Of a stretch of DNA of 22,708 nt, positions 7,344-16,173 are shown one piece after another. Under the pieces are notes generated by a model. It was given only the letters and a program-made list of their open reading frames with translations, had not been told where the DNA came from and searched no databases. This DNA is from Deltaproteobacteria bacterium (GTDB lineage Bacteria; Desulfobacterota; DSM-4660; Desulfatiglandales; B25-G16), in assembly GCA_018400255.1 (NCBI GenBank), contig JAGYMO010000375.1, positions 1 to 22,708 on the forward strand, read 5' to 3'. The translations under genes were made by a program, and so were the position numbers. Numbering within the stretch: the first letter of the stretch is position 1; every line of letters begins with the position of its first letter.

Positions 7344-7597
7344 AAAATTCAAAGCTCATTGCTACGGTATAAAAAGCTAAAGGCGTCCTTTCTTAACCAC
7401 AATGTTTTGAAGATTCAAGATGCTAATGAATTAAGCCCTCAAAAATAAATGCTGAAAAAAATATAATAATGTCTAACCCTGAAGACTCAGTCTAAATACG
7501 TAAACGCCGGGGCAAATCAAGGCCGGCACCTTTAATCAGGATAAAATATATAAACCTCAGTTGAACAGCCAGGAAATAAATTTTATGTTCATAATTT

Positions 7598-9292
7598 TTA
7601 TCTTTGTGTCACCCTTAGTACTTCCTCAACGGTAGTTAATCCCTTTAAAACCTTCATGGCTCCATCCTCTCGAAGGGTAGCCATTCCCCTTTGAACTGCC
7701 ATGTGCTCAATGCTATTAGAATCAGCATTTTTCAATATCAAATCACTCATAAAATCATCCAAAATCATAAATTCAAAAATTCCACTTCTCCCCTTGTAGC
7801 CCGTATTAAGGCAATGCTGACAACCTTTTGCCCTGTATATCTCTTTACCTTTAACTATTTCAGGGGAAAGACCTATATTATTAAGTATTTCTTCATCGGG
7901 AACATATGCCTCCCTGCAATCACTACAAACTGTTCTTACAAGCCTCTGGGCCAATATGGCAATAACTGATGAAGATATAAGAAAAGGCTCTATTCCCATG
8001 TCAATAAGCCGTGTTATCGCGCTGGCTGAATCATTTGTGTGTAAGGTGGAAAATACAAGATGCCCGGTCAAGGCTGCCTGAATGGCAATCTCAGCAGTTT
8101 CACGGTCCCTGATCTCACCTACAAGTATTACATCTGGATCCTGCCGCACTATGGAGCGAAGGCCATTGGCAAAGGTAAGATTAATCTTGGGGTTAACCTG
8201 AATTTGCCCGATGCCTTCCATTTGATATTCTACAGGATCCTCAATGGTAATAATATTTATATCCGGGTTATTGATGGTGTTTAATGCGGCATAAAGGGTT
8301 GTTGTCTTACCGCTTCCTGTAGGGCCTGTAACCAAGATAATCCCGTGGGCAGATCTAATAAGCTTATCGAATGTATGTAATTTTTCCTCCGGCATACCAA
8401 GATCTGTAAGCCTAAGCAAAACATTTGTTTTATCCAGCAGTCTTAGGACAATTCTTTCACCAAACGCGGTAGGGATTGTAGAGACGCGGATATCAACATT
8501 TTTGTCTCCTATCCTGATCTCAATCCTTCCATCCTGGGGAAGCCTTTTTTCCGCGATATTCAGCCTAGCCATAATCTTTACCCTGGATACCAATGTTGCC
8601 TGAATATGCTTGGGCGGGGAAAGCATGTCATAGAGAACACCATCCACCCTGTGCCTGATCTTTAGTTTTTTCTGATAGGGTTCGATGTGAATATCGCTTG
8701 CCTTAGCCTTTACCGCCTGGGATAACATTAAATTTACCAGCTTTATAATAGGAGCATCGCTTGTATTATCCAGCAGATCTCCAGTTTCCTCTACTGCAGA
8801 AATAATCTTCTCGCTGTCCTCCTCGTGCATATCCTGGATTACCTGTTCCGCGGAGTCACTGCTTATATCATAGGCAAAATTGATAGCCGACAATATAGAG
8901 GACTGGGGAGCAAGGGCGGTTTTAATGTCAGCCCTGTCCAAAATCATCCGAATATCATCAAGCGGTTGAAATAACATAGGATCGTTAACGGCGACATATC
9001 CATCCTCATTGGAAATAACCGGCACCATCTTGTATTTTTTAAGAAACTGAATTGGAATATGATGGGTAAAATCCGTATCCAGCCCGTCCAAGGATATGCC
9101 AGGTAATAGTGCAAGACCATACTGTTCTCCAAGGGCCTTCAGGAGATCTTCCTCCCTGATTGCTCCCTTCTGAAGCAGTATTTCACCTATCTTCCCGCCT
9201 TTCTCCCTCTGAACCTCTAAGGCCTCAGCAAGCCTTTCTTCTGAAAGAAGACCACCCTCTTTCAATATCTCCCCCAGTAACCTATGCTTCAT
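7598..9292 (-). CDS. gspE: Type II secretion ATPase GspE
   Basis: This cytoplasmic hexameric ATPase drives pseudopilus assembly. The 564-residue protein has an N-terminal MshEN/N1E-type helical region (about 1-140), then the catalytic domain: Walker A GPTGSGKT (323-330), Asp box ITIEDPVEY (348-356), Walker B DVILVGEIRD (387-396) and His box HLVFSTLHTND (411-421). A four-cysteine zinc site follows (C456, C459, C491, C494), as in GspE/PilB proteins. AAGGA lies 9 bases before the ATG, and the gap to gspD is 23 bp. It is the last gene of the secretion cluster. PilB is the main alternative, but its place next to gspD and downstream of gspF-N decides for GspE. Only a weak GC-rich hairpin (7506-7527) is seen downstream, without a T run. 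Confidence 0.95.
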   Translation of the reverse strand: MKHRLLGEILKEGGLLSEERLAEALEVQREKGGKIGEILLQKGAIREEDLLKALGEQYGLALLPGISLDGLDTDFTHHIPIQFLKKYKMVPVISNEDGYVAVNDPMLFQPLDDIRMILDRADIKTALAPQSSILSAINFAYDISSDSAEQVIQDMHEEDSEKIISAVEETGDLLDNTSDAPIIKLVNLMLSQAVKAKASDIHIEPYQKKLKIRHRVDGVLYDMLSPPKHIQATLVSRVKIMARLNIAEKRLPQDGRIEIRIGDKNVDIRVSTIPTAFGERIVLRLLDKTNVLLRLTDLGMPEEKLHTFDKLIRSAHGIILVTGPTGSGKTTTLYAALNTINNPDINIITIEDPVEYQMEGIGQIQVNPKINLTFANGLRSIVRQDPDVILVGEIRDRETAEIAIQAALTGHLVFSTLHTNDSASAITRLIDMGIEPFLISSSVIAILAQRLVRTVCSDCREAYVPDEEILNNIGLSPEIVKGKEIYRAKGCQHCLNTGYKGRSGIFEFMILDDFMSDLILKNADSNSIEHMAVQRGMATLREDGAMKVLKGLTTVEEVLRVTQR

Positions 9293-9315
9293 TACGTGAT
9301 TTCCTTTATGGAAAG

Positions 9316-11493
9316 TTATTCCTCGCCCTTTCTCGCTGGCTTTTCATACAATTTGATTATACCTTCCTCAATTTTATCCATTTCCCCTTTTTTATCTTTA
9401 TAAATATCTGCGGCCTCACTGGAATTCTCAACTATATGGGGTGTGAGGAAAATAAAAAGGTTTGTTTTATTTCGGGTATTGCTCACGGATTTGAACATCC
9501 ATCTCAATGCAGGGATATCACCAAGGCATGGAACCTTGTAATTCCCCATCTCGATTTCCTCGCCAATAATGCCTCCAATGACGACGGTATTTTCATCCTT
9601 TACAATAACGGTGGTTTCTGCAGAACGTTTCAATGTGGTTGGTCTGTACTCTTCAGCCCCCTTCTTTAATTTTATCACCTCTTGAAATATCTTCAACCGT
9701 ACAAATCGTTCCTGATTAATCTGCGGGGTAATTTTTAGGGTCACTCCAACATCCTTGTATTCATAGGTCTGGTATGTCTGTTCGCCAGTAGCCTCCTTTG
9801 TGAGATACGGTACATTCTCACCAACGGTTATTACAGCGTCTTCGTTGTCCGTTGTCAGGATCTGCGGCGTCGATAATATATGTACGTCAGCATCCTTTTG
9901 GTACGCCTGAAGGACTGCACCCAGGTTTGGAAAAATAATATCTCCTATCTGAATAGCCTCACCTACTACACCCATAGAGAAACCTGATGGCAAAGAGGGC
10001 ACAGAGCTTGTTGTAGGTGTTAATCCTCTTATATTGGAATAATCACCGGATCCCCCTGAGCCGCTAAAAAACCCTCCCTTCCTTCCCTGATAGTCAAAAT
10101 CCTCCATCCCAAGCCATTCCACCCCAAGCCTAAACTCCTTATCTATATTGACTTCCATAATCAGGGCCTCGATGTATACCATGGTTCTTGGTATATCAAG
10201 TTTTTTTATAATATCCTCAATGGCAAGGTAGTCCTGTTTTTTAGCCTTAATTATCAGGGAATTAGTTGCCTTGTCTGCTACGATTTGAACATCCTTGGAT
10301 ATCACCGGCATTGTGCCCTTTTTTGCCTCCTTTGACTCTTTTGATGGAATTGCCATTAATACCGTTGAGAGCTCTTCGGCATTCGCATTCTTTAGATAAT
10401 ATACATGTATATCTCCCTCTCCCCTGGGTATCTCCCTGTCCAACAGTTTTATCATCTCTTTAATTCTCTCAGTATCATCCTCCGTGGCAAGTATTATAAG
10501 GCAGTTCGTCCTCTCATCAGCTACAATCCTGCTTGCAGAGGCCGTGCCAGAAGGCACACCGGTCTTAATCCTGGCCGTTGTCTTTGTAAATATGGCTGTC
10601 AAAGATTTTGCCAAATCTGTTGCAGTTGCATGAATAAGAGGTATAACCGATATTTCCTCGCCAAGGCCCTTGACGTCAATCTCTTTTATAATCCTGACAA
10701 TACGCTTGATATTTGAAAGCACATCAGTAACGATCAACATACGGGTAGGCAAATAGGATACAATAATGCTGGTCTTTGATATAAGGGGAGCAAAAATTTT
10801 CTTTAGATCGTCAGGGCTGGCGTAATTCAAAGGAATAAGCTGTGTAACAACCTTGTCCTCAGGCGTAATAGATCCCTCCCGAATTCTTGTCTCGATACTC
10901 TTCGAGCGAGCGTGAAGGGCTGGGACAATCTTTATTATCTCCCCTGAAGGAACAGTAGTGTATCCATGGACCTCCAGGACTGACTCAAATACTTTATATG
11001 CCTCCTCAACTGATATCTTTGATGGAGAAATAATAGTTACATTGCCCCTAACCGCCTTATCAACTACAAAATTCTTTCCTGTTAATTCGCTAATAAACTT
11101 AATAAATAAAATAATATCTACATTATCAAAATCGATAGTAACATAACCTTTACCTGTACGTGGACCCTCTTTCTCATTTTCAACGAGCTTTTCGGCTACC
11201 TTCTCTTCCTGTTTTACCTTTTTCTGCCCCTGAGCCTTCGTTTTAGCCTTTTCAGGCCTTACAGTCAATTCCCTCGTTTTACTCCCTTGTGCAGGGGGAT
11301 TTGTTGCACCTTCATCCCCGGAAAGCCCAGTTTTCCACTGTTGGTCTTCTGTGTCTTCCTTTGGAGAGGCAGTTGTTACACCTTCATCCCCGGAAAGCCT
11401 TGCACCATTAACAACCGAATTACCTGTTATCAGAAAAAGACATATCCAGAAAGTTAAAATAGCTTTTATAGTTATATTAGTGCAAAATTTCAT
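9316..11493 (-). CDS. gspD: Type II secretion secretin GspD
   Basis: This is the outer-membrane channel of the type II system, 725 residues. Residues 1-30 form a signal peptide. A Lys/Glu-rich linker (about 31-115) contains a short repeated peptide, LSGDEG, at 33-38 and 57-62. The N0 domain starts near 117 (VTIDFDNVDIILFIKFISEL). N1-N3 domains follow, with linked segments such as VIPLIHATATDLAKSL and VYYLKNANAEELSTVL. The secretin core follows, with STPQILTTDNEDA, VGENVPYLT, TVVIGGIIGEE and NLFIFLTPHIV. No lipobox is present, so a pilotin, if any, would be separate. AAGG lies close to the ATG at 11493. Upstream is the GspB-like gene (84-bp gap with a 14-bp AATTTTATAAAATT palindrome at 11508-11521). 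The long charged linker after the signal peptide is larger than in classical GspD. Confidence 0.96.
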   Translation of the reverse strand: MKFCTNITIKAILTFWICLFLITGNSVVNGARLSGDEGVTTASPKEDTEDQQWKTGLSGDEGATNPPAQGSKTRELTVRPEKAKTKAQGQKKVKQEEKVAEKLVENEKEGPRTGKGYVTIDFDNVDIILFIKFISELTGKNFVVDKAVRGNVTIISPSKISVEEAYKVFESVLEVHGYTTVPSGEIIKIVPALHARSKSIETRIREGSITPEDKVVTQLIPLNYASPDDLKKIFAPLISKTSIIVSYLPTRMLIVTDVLSNIKRIVRIIKEIDVKGLGEEISVIPLIHATATDLAKSLTAIFTKTTARIKTGVPSGTASASRIVADERTNCLIILATEDDTERIKEMIKLLDREIPRGEGDIHVYYLKNANAEELSTVLMAIPSKESKEAKKGTMPVISKDVQIVADKATNSLIIKAKKQDYLAIEDIIKKLDIPRTMVYIEALIMEVNIDKEFRLGVEWLGMEDFDYQGRKGGFFSGSGGSGDYSNIRGLTPTTSSVPSLPSGFSMGVVGEAIQIGDIIFPNLGAVLQAYQKDADVHILSTPQILTTDNEDAVITVGENVPYLTKEATGEQTYQTYEYKDVGVTLKITPQINQERFVRLKIFQEVIKLKKGAEEYRPTTLKRSAETTVIVKDENTVVIGGIIGEEIEMGNYKVPCLGDIPALRWMFKSVSNTRNKTNLFIFLTPHIVENSSEAADIYKDKKGEMDKIEEGIIKLYEKPARKGEE
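11301..11399. repeat. Pair of 27-bp direct repeats in the 5' part of gspD
   Basis: TTGTT(G/A)CACCTTCATCCCC and the following GGAAAGCC occur at 11301-11327 and 11373-11399: 26 of 27 bases identical, period 72 (exactly 24 codons). Translated on the minus strand they give LSGDEG(A/V)T twice. The sequence between them is not repeated, so this is not a simple tandem duplication of the whole 72 bp. Confidence 0.85.
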
Positions 11494-11577
11494 AGGCCTT
11501 AATTCCTAATTTTATAAAATTCCTACCATCATTTAGTATCAATAACAACGTTGCATTGTAAGCCGGTAAATAACCTT

Positions 11578-12255
11578 TTATTTTTCAACAATACCAGCCG
11601 GCGTAACCAATTGATCATCCTTAATGATCTCGTTAAAGCCTGACAGTTTCCTTAATTTTTCTAAATCCTTGTCCTTTTTTGCCCACTCTATCACAGATCT
11701 GTTTAAAGAGGCCGCCTTTTTTAGATAGTCAAGTCCCTTAATTTCGTTTCCCTTAAGGGCATAAAGGCATGCCAGATTATAATATGAATCAGCATATGCG
11801 GGTTTTAGCCGTATGGCCTCTTTGAGGCTTTTTTCCCCTGCTAGATAATTACCCTCCTGCATATATATAACACCTAAATTATTCAATGCAGAAACATACT
11901 CTGGATCAAGCATCAAGGTCTTCTGATAATAAAGCTTTGCATCGGTCAGGTTGCCATTTTTATGGAAAAATCGTGCCTTGCCATAAAAATCATTAGCGCT
12001 CTTCATGGATTCTATATCAGAGGCGGATGGAAATCCACTTATTTTGGATACAGGCTGTGGGTTCTTACCCTTGAAATCCAACCATGAATAAAGGACAAGG
12101 GCAAGCAAAATTACTAAGGCAAGGCTAATAAATAGCCACCTTATTAAGGTAAAATCCGATTTTTTTCCTCTTTCCGATAAGATTCCCCTCGCTTTATAGT
12201 CTGCGGCATCTCTCTCCCTTTGCGCCTTCCTCAGGGCTTCATTAATATAACTCAT
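11578..12255 (-). CDS. GspB-like inner-membrane protein with TPR domain
   Basis: The first residues, MSYINEALRKAQRERD, match the cytoplasmic N-terminal signature of GspB/ExeB proteins. A single membrane span follows (about 37-59). The periplasmic part carries about three TPR units (89-188, e.g. ALNNLGVIYMQEGNYLAGEK and SYYNLACLYALKGNEIKG) instead of the usual GspB C-terminal domain, and ends in a DLEKLRKLSGFNEI motif. The ATG lies 2 bp after the stop of the ExeA-type gene, so the two are translationally linked. In Aeromonas, ExeA and ExeB form a complex that helps the secretin assemble through peptidoglycan; I infer the same pair here, with TPRs binding a partner such as GspD. The symbol is left blank because the C-terminal half differs from classical GspB. 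Confidence 0.8.
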   Translation of the reverse strand: MSYINEALRKAQRERDAADYKARGILSERGKKSDFTLIRWLFISLALVILLALVLYSWLDFKGKNPQPVSKISGFPSASDIESMKSANDFYGKARFFHKNGNLTDAKLYYQKTLMLDPEYVSALNNLGVIYMQEGNYLAGEKSLKEAIRLKPAYADSYYNLACLYALKGNEIKGLDYLKKAASLNRSVIEWAKKDKDLEKLRKLSGFNEIIKDDQLVTPAGIVEK

Positions 12256-12257
12256 GG

Positions 12258-13829
12258 CTAATCCCGTATCTGGTAAAGTAAGGCCTTTGTCCTCGAACCA
12301 ACGATACCATCTGGAACCAAACCAACAGACTTTTGTAATTTCATTACTGCACGAAAGGTTAGCTCATCATAAATTCCGGTTGCATCTACAAGGTAGCCTG
12401 CACCCTTCAAGGTCTTTTGTAGATCCATCACCTCCTGCCCGCTAACCCCTCTTAGCAAATCCACGCTGCTACTGTCATAGGGATAAATCCAGGATACCTT
12501 CCCGCCCCAGTTATCCTTTAGGAATTCCGCTTCAACTTCTCTGTCTTCCCCCTTCTCATCAACCAACACTATGCGATTATCCCTCAGTGAACGGATTACT
12601 AAATACAATGGAGACGAAGTAGTGTTATATTCCTTATCGTTCATGAAATAATCTCGGTCAGGAGACATCCTTGAAAGAACCATAAAAGGTTTCTTAAAAA
12701 TACTAAGGTTTTCCCGTCCCGTATAATATGAGAAGATTGCCACCTCAGTGGTATCATTTAAACCATTATGCACCGCCTTCTTTTCCTTGAATAGCCTAAA
12801 GAGAGACAGGAAACCTGTTTGCTCATCCAAAAATACGGATGCAGTCTTGATGTTTTTTGAGGTTTTAGCTGCTATTTCCTGATAATTAAAAAATATAGAG
12901 GCCCTATCCCTGTATATCCATAGAAAAAACCCTAATAAGACGATAAAAATCGCAATGAGCACTGACAGGGATAAAATCTTTTTCCTTCGCCAATTAAAGC
13001 TCTGATAATCTGGTACTACGCTTCCTTTGATATCATCGATAGCCTTTAAAACTGTTTTCTTGCATACAGCAAATTCGTCCCTCGCATAGGCCACAAGCAA
13101 CGATCGATCACAAACAGCATTTATTCTTCTTGGATTTCCGCGTGAGTATTCATAAACGGCCTTAATTGAACCATTCGTAAAACGAACCCTTCCTTGCGCT
13201 CCCCCCATTGCCAATCTATGCTCTATATAGCCTTGAACATCCTTTTGATCAAGCGGCCTTAACTCATAGCGGACCATAATCCGTTCACTGAGTTGCCTTA
13301 AGGCAGGAGCTGCAAGAACCTCATTCAATTCCGGTTGCCCCACAAAAACAATCTGAAGGAGCTTCTCCCTCTCAGTTTCTAAGTTTGAAAGCATTCTTAT
13401 CTGTTCAAGGACTTTGTGGGATAGATTTTGAGCCTCATCTATTAAAAGAACCGCATTTCCTCCCGAGCTAAAATTTTCAAGGAGAAATTCATTAAGGCTA
13501 TCGCTGCACTCCTTTCTAGAAGCTGACGAACTAACAGAGTCTATGGCGAATTCCTGGTTTATAGCTGCCAATAATTCTGTGTCTGACAAGAATGAATTAA
13601 GTATTAACGCACTTTTCGTAGTATTATCTAATTTATTAAGCAAAACCCTGCATAGAGTAGTCTTGCCTGTACCTATACCCCCAGTAATTACAATGAAGCC
13701 CTTTCGCTGGGTTATTCCATAAAGCAAGTGGTCAAGGGCCTCTTTGTGATGGTTGCTTAGAAAAAGATATCTGGGATCTGGCGTCAGATTAAAGGGATTC
13801 TCCTTAAGGCCAAAATAGGATGTATACAT
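12258..13829 (-). CDS. gspA: ExeA/GspA-type ATPase with peptidoglycan-binding domain
   Basis: The family acts with GspB in moving or assembling the secretin across the cell wall. The 523-residue protein starts with the family hallmark YFGLKENPFNLTPDPRYLF. It has Walker A GGIGTGKTT (50-58), Walker B AVLLIDEAQN (126-135) and sensor segment FVGQPEL (162-168). Residues 285-305 form one membrane span. The periplasmic part has a central domain (about 355-450) with a VDEKGEDREVEAEFLKDNWGG segment that resembles the inactive C39-peptidase-like domain of GspA proteins, and a C-terminal peptidoglycan-binding domain (about 460-522, LQKTLKGAGYLVDATGIYD ... VGLVPDGIVGSRT). It starts 7 bp after gspC and ends 2 bp before the GspB-like gene. 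It lacks any obvious catalytic Cys/His pair in the central domain. Confidence 0.92.
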   Translation of the reverse strand: MYTSYFGLKENPFNLTPDPRYLFLSNHHKEALDHLLYGITQRKGFIVITGGIGTGKTTLCRVLLNKLDNTTKSALILNSFLSDTELLAAINQEFAIDSVSSSASRKECSDSLNEFLLENFSSGGNAVLLIDEAQNLSHKVLEQIRMLSNLETEREKLLQIVFVGQPELNEVLAAPALRQLSERIMVRYELRPLDQKDVQGYIEHRLAMGGAQGRVRFTNGSIKAVYEYSRGNPRRINAVCDRSLLVAYARDEFAVCKKTVLKAIDDIKGSVVPDYQSFNWRRKKILSLSVLIAIFIVLLGFFLWIYRDRASIFFNYQEIAAKTSKNIKTASVFLDEQTGFLSLFRLFKEKKAVHNGLNDTTEVAIFSYYTGRENLSIFKKPFMVLSRMSPDRDYFMNDKEYNTTSSPLYLVIRSLRDNRIVLVDEKGEDREVEAEFLKDNWGGKVSWIYPYDSSSVDLLRGVSGQEVMDLQKTLKGAGYLVDATGIYDELTFRAVMKLQKSVGLVPDGIVGSRTKALLYQIRD

Positions 13830-13836
13830 AAGGCTT

Positions 13837-14700
13837 CTACCTAAATTCGTAGTTTATTTTTTTCGATTTACCATGTCTCCTTAATTGTAATTCTAATTGG
13901 GACGCTGATTTTAGCTTTGTATATATGCCCAGTACATCATCAGGACTCTTTATACTTCTTCCATCAACACCCTGCACCACATCACCATTTCTTAACCCCA
14001 GCTTTGCAAAAAAGGAACCTGCCCTAATATTTGAGATTGCTAGACCGTCCGGTCGTCCATCCCTAAAATACGGCCTTACCCTGACCTGTGACAATAATTC
14101 ATGTACGTTTTTGAATGAGTCCTGCACATCGGCCTTGCTAACTATTACAGTATCTTCCCTTCCAACACTAGGTGCTTGAGCTTTTGAGGCCCGCCTTTCC
14201 GTCCCTGATGGCCTATCTTCCTCTATTGTCAAAATCTCATCATGATCCCCTACTCCAAGCACAACTTTTCCCCTAAAAATATCCTTTATTAAAGCACCCT
14301 GAATAGTGTCTCCCTCCCTGTAAAGCTCTTGCTCCTTTTTATTATCTTCCTTAATAACTGCAAAGGTATTTTTCTCCTCACCTACCACTGTCCCTAGAAG
14401 GGATACCTTTAATGAGGTATGATCAAGGGCTTTTATGTCTACTGCTACTTCTTCTTCTGCCTTTTCCGCTTTACCCTCTGTTTCAGTAGATTTGAAAATA
14501 TTCCTGTCTAAAACGTCCTTATAATAATTTAAGGAGAAAGTCTTATTTTTCTTCAGGCTTGATTTAGGTAAAATCTCACCATTGCCTATTTCGATCGGTT
14601 TTACATTGGCAAACAAGACTTTATAAAATACATCTACGCCAATAAATATACATACAGACAGTGCAAGGATATTAAATAAGACTTTAAAATACTTAGACAT
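13837..14700 (-). CDS. gspC: Type II secretion inner-membrane protein GspC
   Basis: GspC links the inner-membrane platform to the secretin. The 287-residue protein has a short cytoplasmic start, one membrane span (about 8-28), and an HR domain (about 60-160) containing the typical RNIFKS and VSLLGTVVGEEKNTFAVI segments. A linker leads to a C-terminal PDZ domain (about 200-287, with AGSFFAKLGLRNGDVVQGVDG). In the HR domain the family contacts the N0 domain of GspD; here gspD lies two genes downstream. The start is 12 bp after gspN. The PDZ domain distinguishes it from coiled-coil-ended GspC variants. Confidence 0.92.
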   Translation of the reverse strand: MSKYFKVLFNILALSVCIFIGVDVFYKVLFANVKPIEIGNGEILPKSSLKKNKTFSLNYYKDVLDRNIFKSTETEGKAEKAEEEVAVDIKALDHTSLKVSLLGTVVGEEKNTFAVIKEDNKKEQELYREGDTIQGALIKDIFRGKVVLGVGDHDEILTIEEDRPSGTERRASKAQAPSVGREDTVIVSKADVQDSFKNVHELLSQVRVRPYFRDGRPDGLAISNIRAGSFFAKLGLRNGDVVQGVDGRSIKSPDDVLGIYTKLKSASQLELQLRRHGKSKKINYEFR

Positions 14701-14712
14701 GCTCTTAGTACA

Positions 14713-15606
14713 TCATATAATTTTATATTTCGGGGCCTCAATAGTTCCATAGACAGCAAATGAAATCTTTCCCTTATTCATCCTGCTTCTCAAAAGACCC
14801 ATAACCTCCAGCCCAGTATTATTTTTAAAAAATTCTGAGAATAGCTCAATCGTCCCCTTGAGGTCAATAGCGCTCCTCAGCAAATTATCATTTAACCTCA
14901 AGTATCCGCTTATAGTACCGGTAAAAAGGGCGCCCTTTAATTCAAATCTTTTAAAATCTACCCTGCGATCCTTTAAATACATATCTATAATAACATTATC
15001 GAAGTCAACTGATTCCATTGATAAAAAAGGCAAGGCCAGCTCTAAGCGACCCTCTGATAATTGAAGGCTTGCCTCACCAGCACCATCCATAATGCCTTTA
15101 TCTGATCCTTTATAATCAACATATCCACCCAAGATCCCATCTATTTGCCTTCCTAACAATTCCTTCAGGTATTTGTGCGCACCAACCTTAATGTTCTCAA
15201 ATTCGATTCTCGTATCAAAATTTTCAGAGACACCATTTTCTTCTATAAACACAAAACCCTTTATATCACCCCCATAAGCGAGAGATTTAAACCTATATCT
15301 TCCCTCACCCCTTAAAAAAGACCACAGATCAGGCCTTATAATTGTAGAATCGGCCTTAAAAAGTTTTACCCTGGGTCGATTTTTGGTGAAAACCTCGGTT
15401 CTCCATAATCTTAAACCAATAGGTAGCCACGGTTTTGCCCTTTCAACGGAAAAATAAAGAGATGTATTTAAATTATTGGCCCTTGACTGTACATATTCAT
15501 TGAGTGCATCAGAAGGAAAACAAAAATACAATAAAAAGGCCGTTAATGCTACGCCATATAGTACATACAAAAACCATCGTTTATTTTTTAAAAAAAAATT
15601 TATCAT
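14713..15606 (-). CDS. gspN: Type II secretion protein GspN
   Basis: This is an accessory envelope component of the secretion system. The 297-residue protein has an N-terminal membrane anchor (about 10-30) and a long periplasmic region rich in beta-strand-like alternation, with ISGYLRLNDNLLRSAIDLKG near the C-terminus, as in AsmA-like/GspN proteins. Position decides the assignment: it lies directly after gspM (21-bp gap) and before gspC (12-bp gap). Sequence conservation of GspN is low, so I rely on architecture and synteny. No strong Shine-Dalgarno site is seen. Confidence 0.82.
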   Translation of the reverse strand: MINFFLKNKRWFLYVLYGVALTAFLLYFCFPSDALNEYVQSRANNLNTSLYFSVERAKPWLPIGLRLWRTEVFTKNRPRVKLFKADSTIIRPDLWSFLRGEGRYRFKSLAYGGDIKGFVFIEENGVSENFDTRIEFENIKVGAHKYLKELLGRQIDGILGGYVDYKGSDKGIMDGAGEASLQLSEGRLELALPFLSMESVDFDNVIIDMYLKDRRVDFKRFELKGALFTGTISGYLRLNDNLLRSAIDLKGTIELFSEFFKNNTGLEVMGLLRSRMNKGKISFAVYGTIEAPKYKII

Positions 15607-15627
15607 AATTCGCAGAAACTACCGTGC

Positions 15628-16143
15628 CTACTCAAAGGTTAATACCTGTAAAATAGCATCCAGGTAGCCGTCCTTTTTCTTATTCTCATTAGCTGAAAAT
15701 CGTTTTACAATTACAACATTTTCTGTAGACTCAATCCTGTAAAGATAAGCGATAAGTTGTTTCAGGGTAACAAGCTCTAATTTAATCTCTACCAGTGACT
15801 CTTTGTATGGTTCAGGCCCAGCAGAGGTAGAAGGCTTCATATATTTTATATGCTCCTTTACGTCAGCATCGCCAGCTGCCTTCTCAAGAAAAGAAAACAG
15901 GGTAAACCCTTTTTTTCTTTTCTCTAAGGCTTCTTTTATTCCTTGACTCCCGTTTTTGTATCTCTCAAACTCGGAAATGAGGACTCTCATCTCTTTTAAT
16001 GCATCTGTCTTTGCCTGCACGCCTTTTTCTATCCTGCCTTTTGCTGTAAAAAATGGGAATATTAAGAATTGAAAAAGAAAAAAAACGACTATAAATAATA
16101 GTGCCGCTACCACAAAAAATCTTTCACGTCTTGCCAGTTTCAT
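15628..16143 (-). CDS. gspM: Type II secretion platform protein GspM
   Basis: GspM is a small bitopic inner-membrane protein that pairs with GspL. The 171 residues comprise a short basic cytoplasmic start (MKLARRERF), one membrane span (about 8-32), a helical segment (about 35-80, GRIEKGVQAKTDALKEMRVLISEFER in two halves) and a C-terminal ferredoxin-like domain ending in FSANENKKKDGYLDAILQVL. An AGGA lies just before the ATG. The gap to gspL is 30 bp. PilO is the structural homologue in type IV pili; the neighbouring genes indicate GspM. Confidence 0.85.
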   Translation of the reverse strand: MKLARRERFFVVAALLFIVVFFLFQFLIFPFFTAKGRIEKGVQAKTDALKEMRVLISEFERYKNGSQGIKEALEKRKKGFTLFSFLEKAAGDADVKEHIKYMKPSTSAGPEPYKESLVEIKLELVTLKQLIAYLYRIESTENVVIVKRFSANENKKKDGYLDAILQVLTFE

Positions 16144-16173
16144 TTCCTATACCAAGATATCATGATTGGACTG

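Noticed and set aside
7506..7527. GC-rich hairpin GCCGG/CCGGC downstream of gspE, considered as the operon terminator
   Set aside because: The stem is only 5 bp with a 12-nt loop and no T run follows on the minus strand.
9160..9669. 169-codon plus-strand frame across the gspD-gspE junction
   Set aside because: It is antisense to two clear genes and has no recognisable motif.
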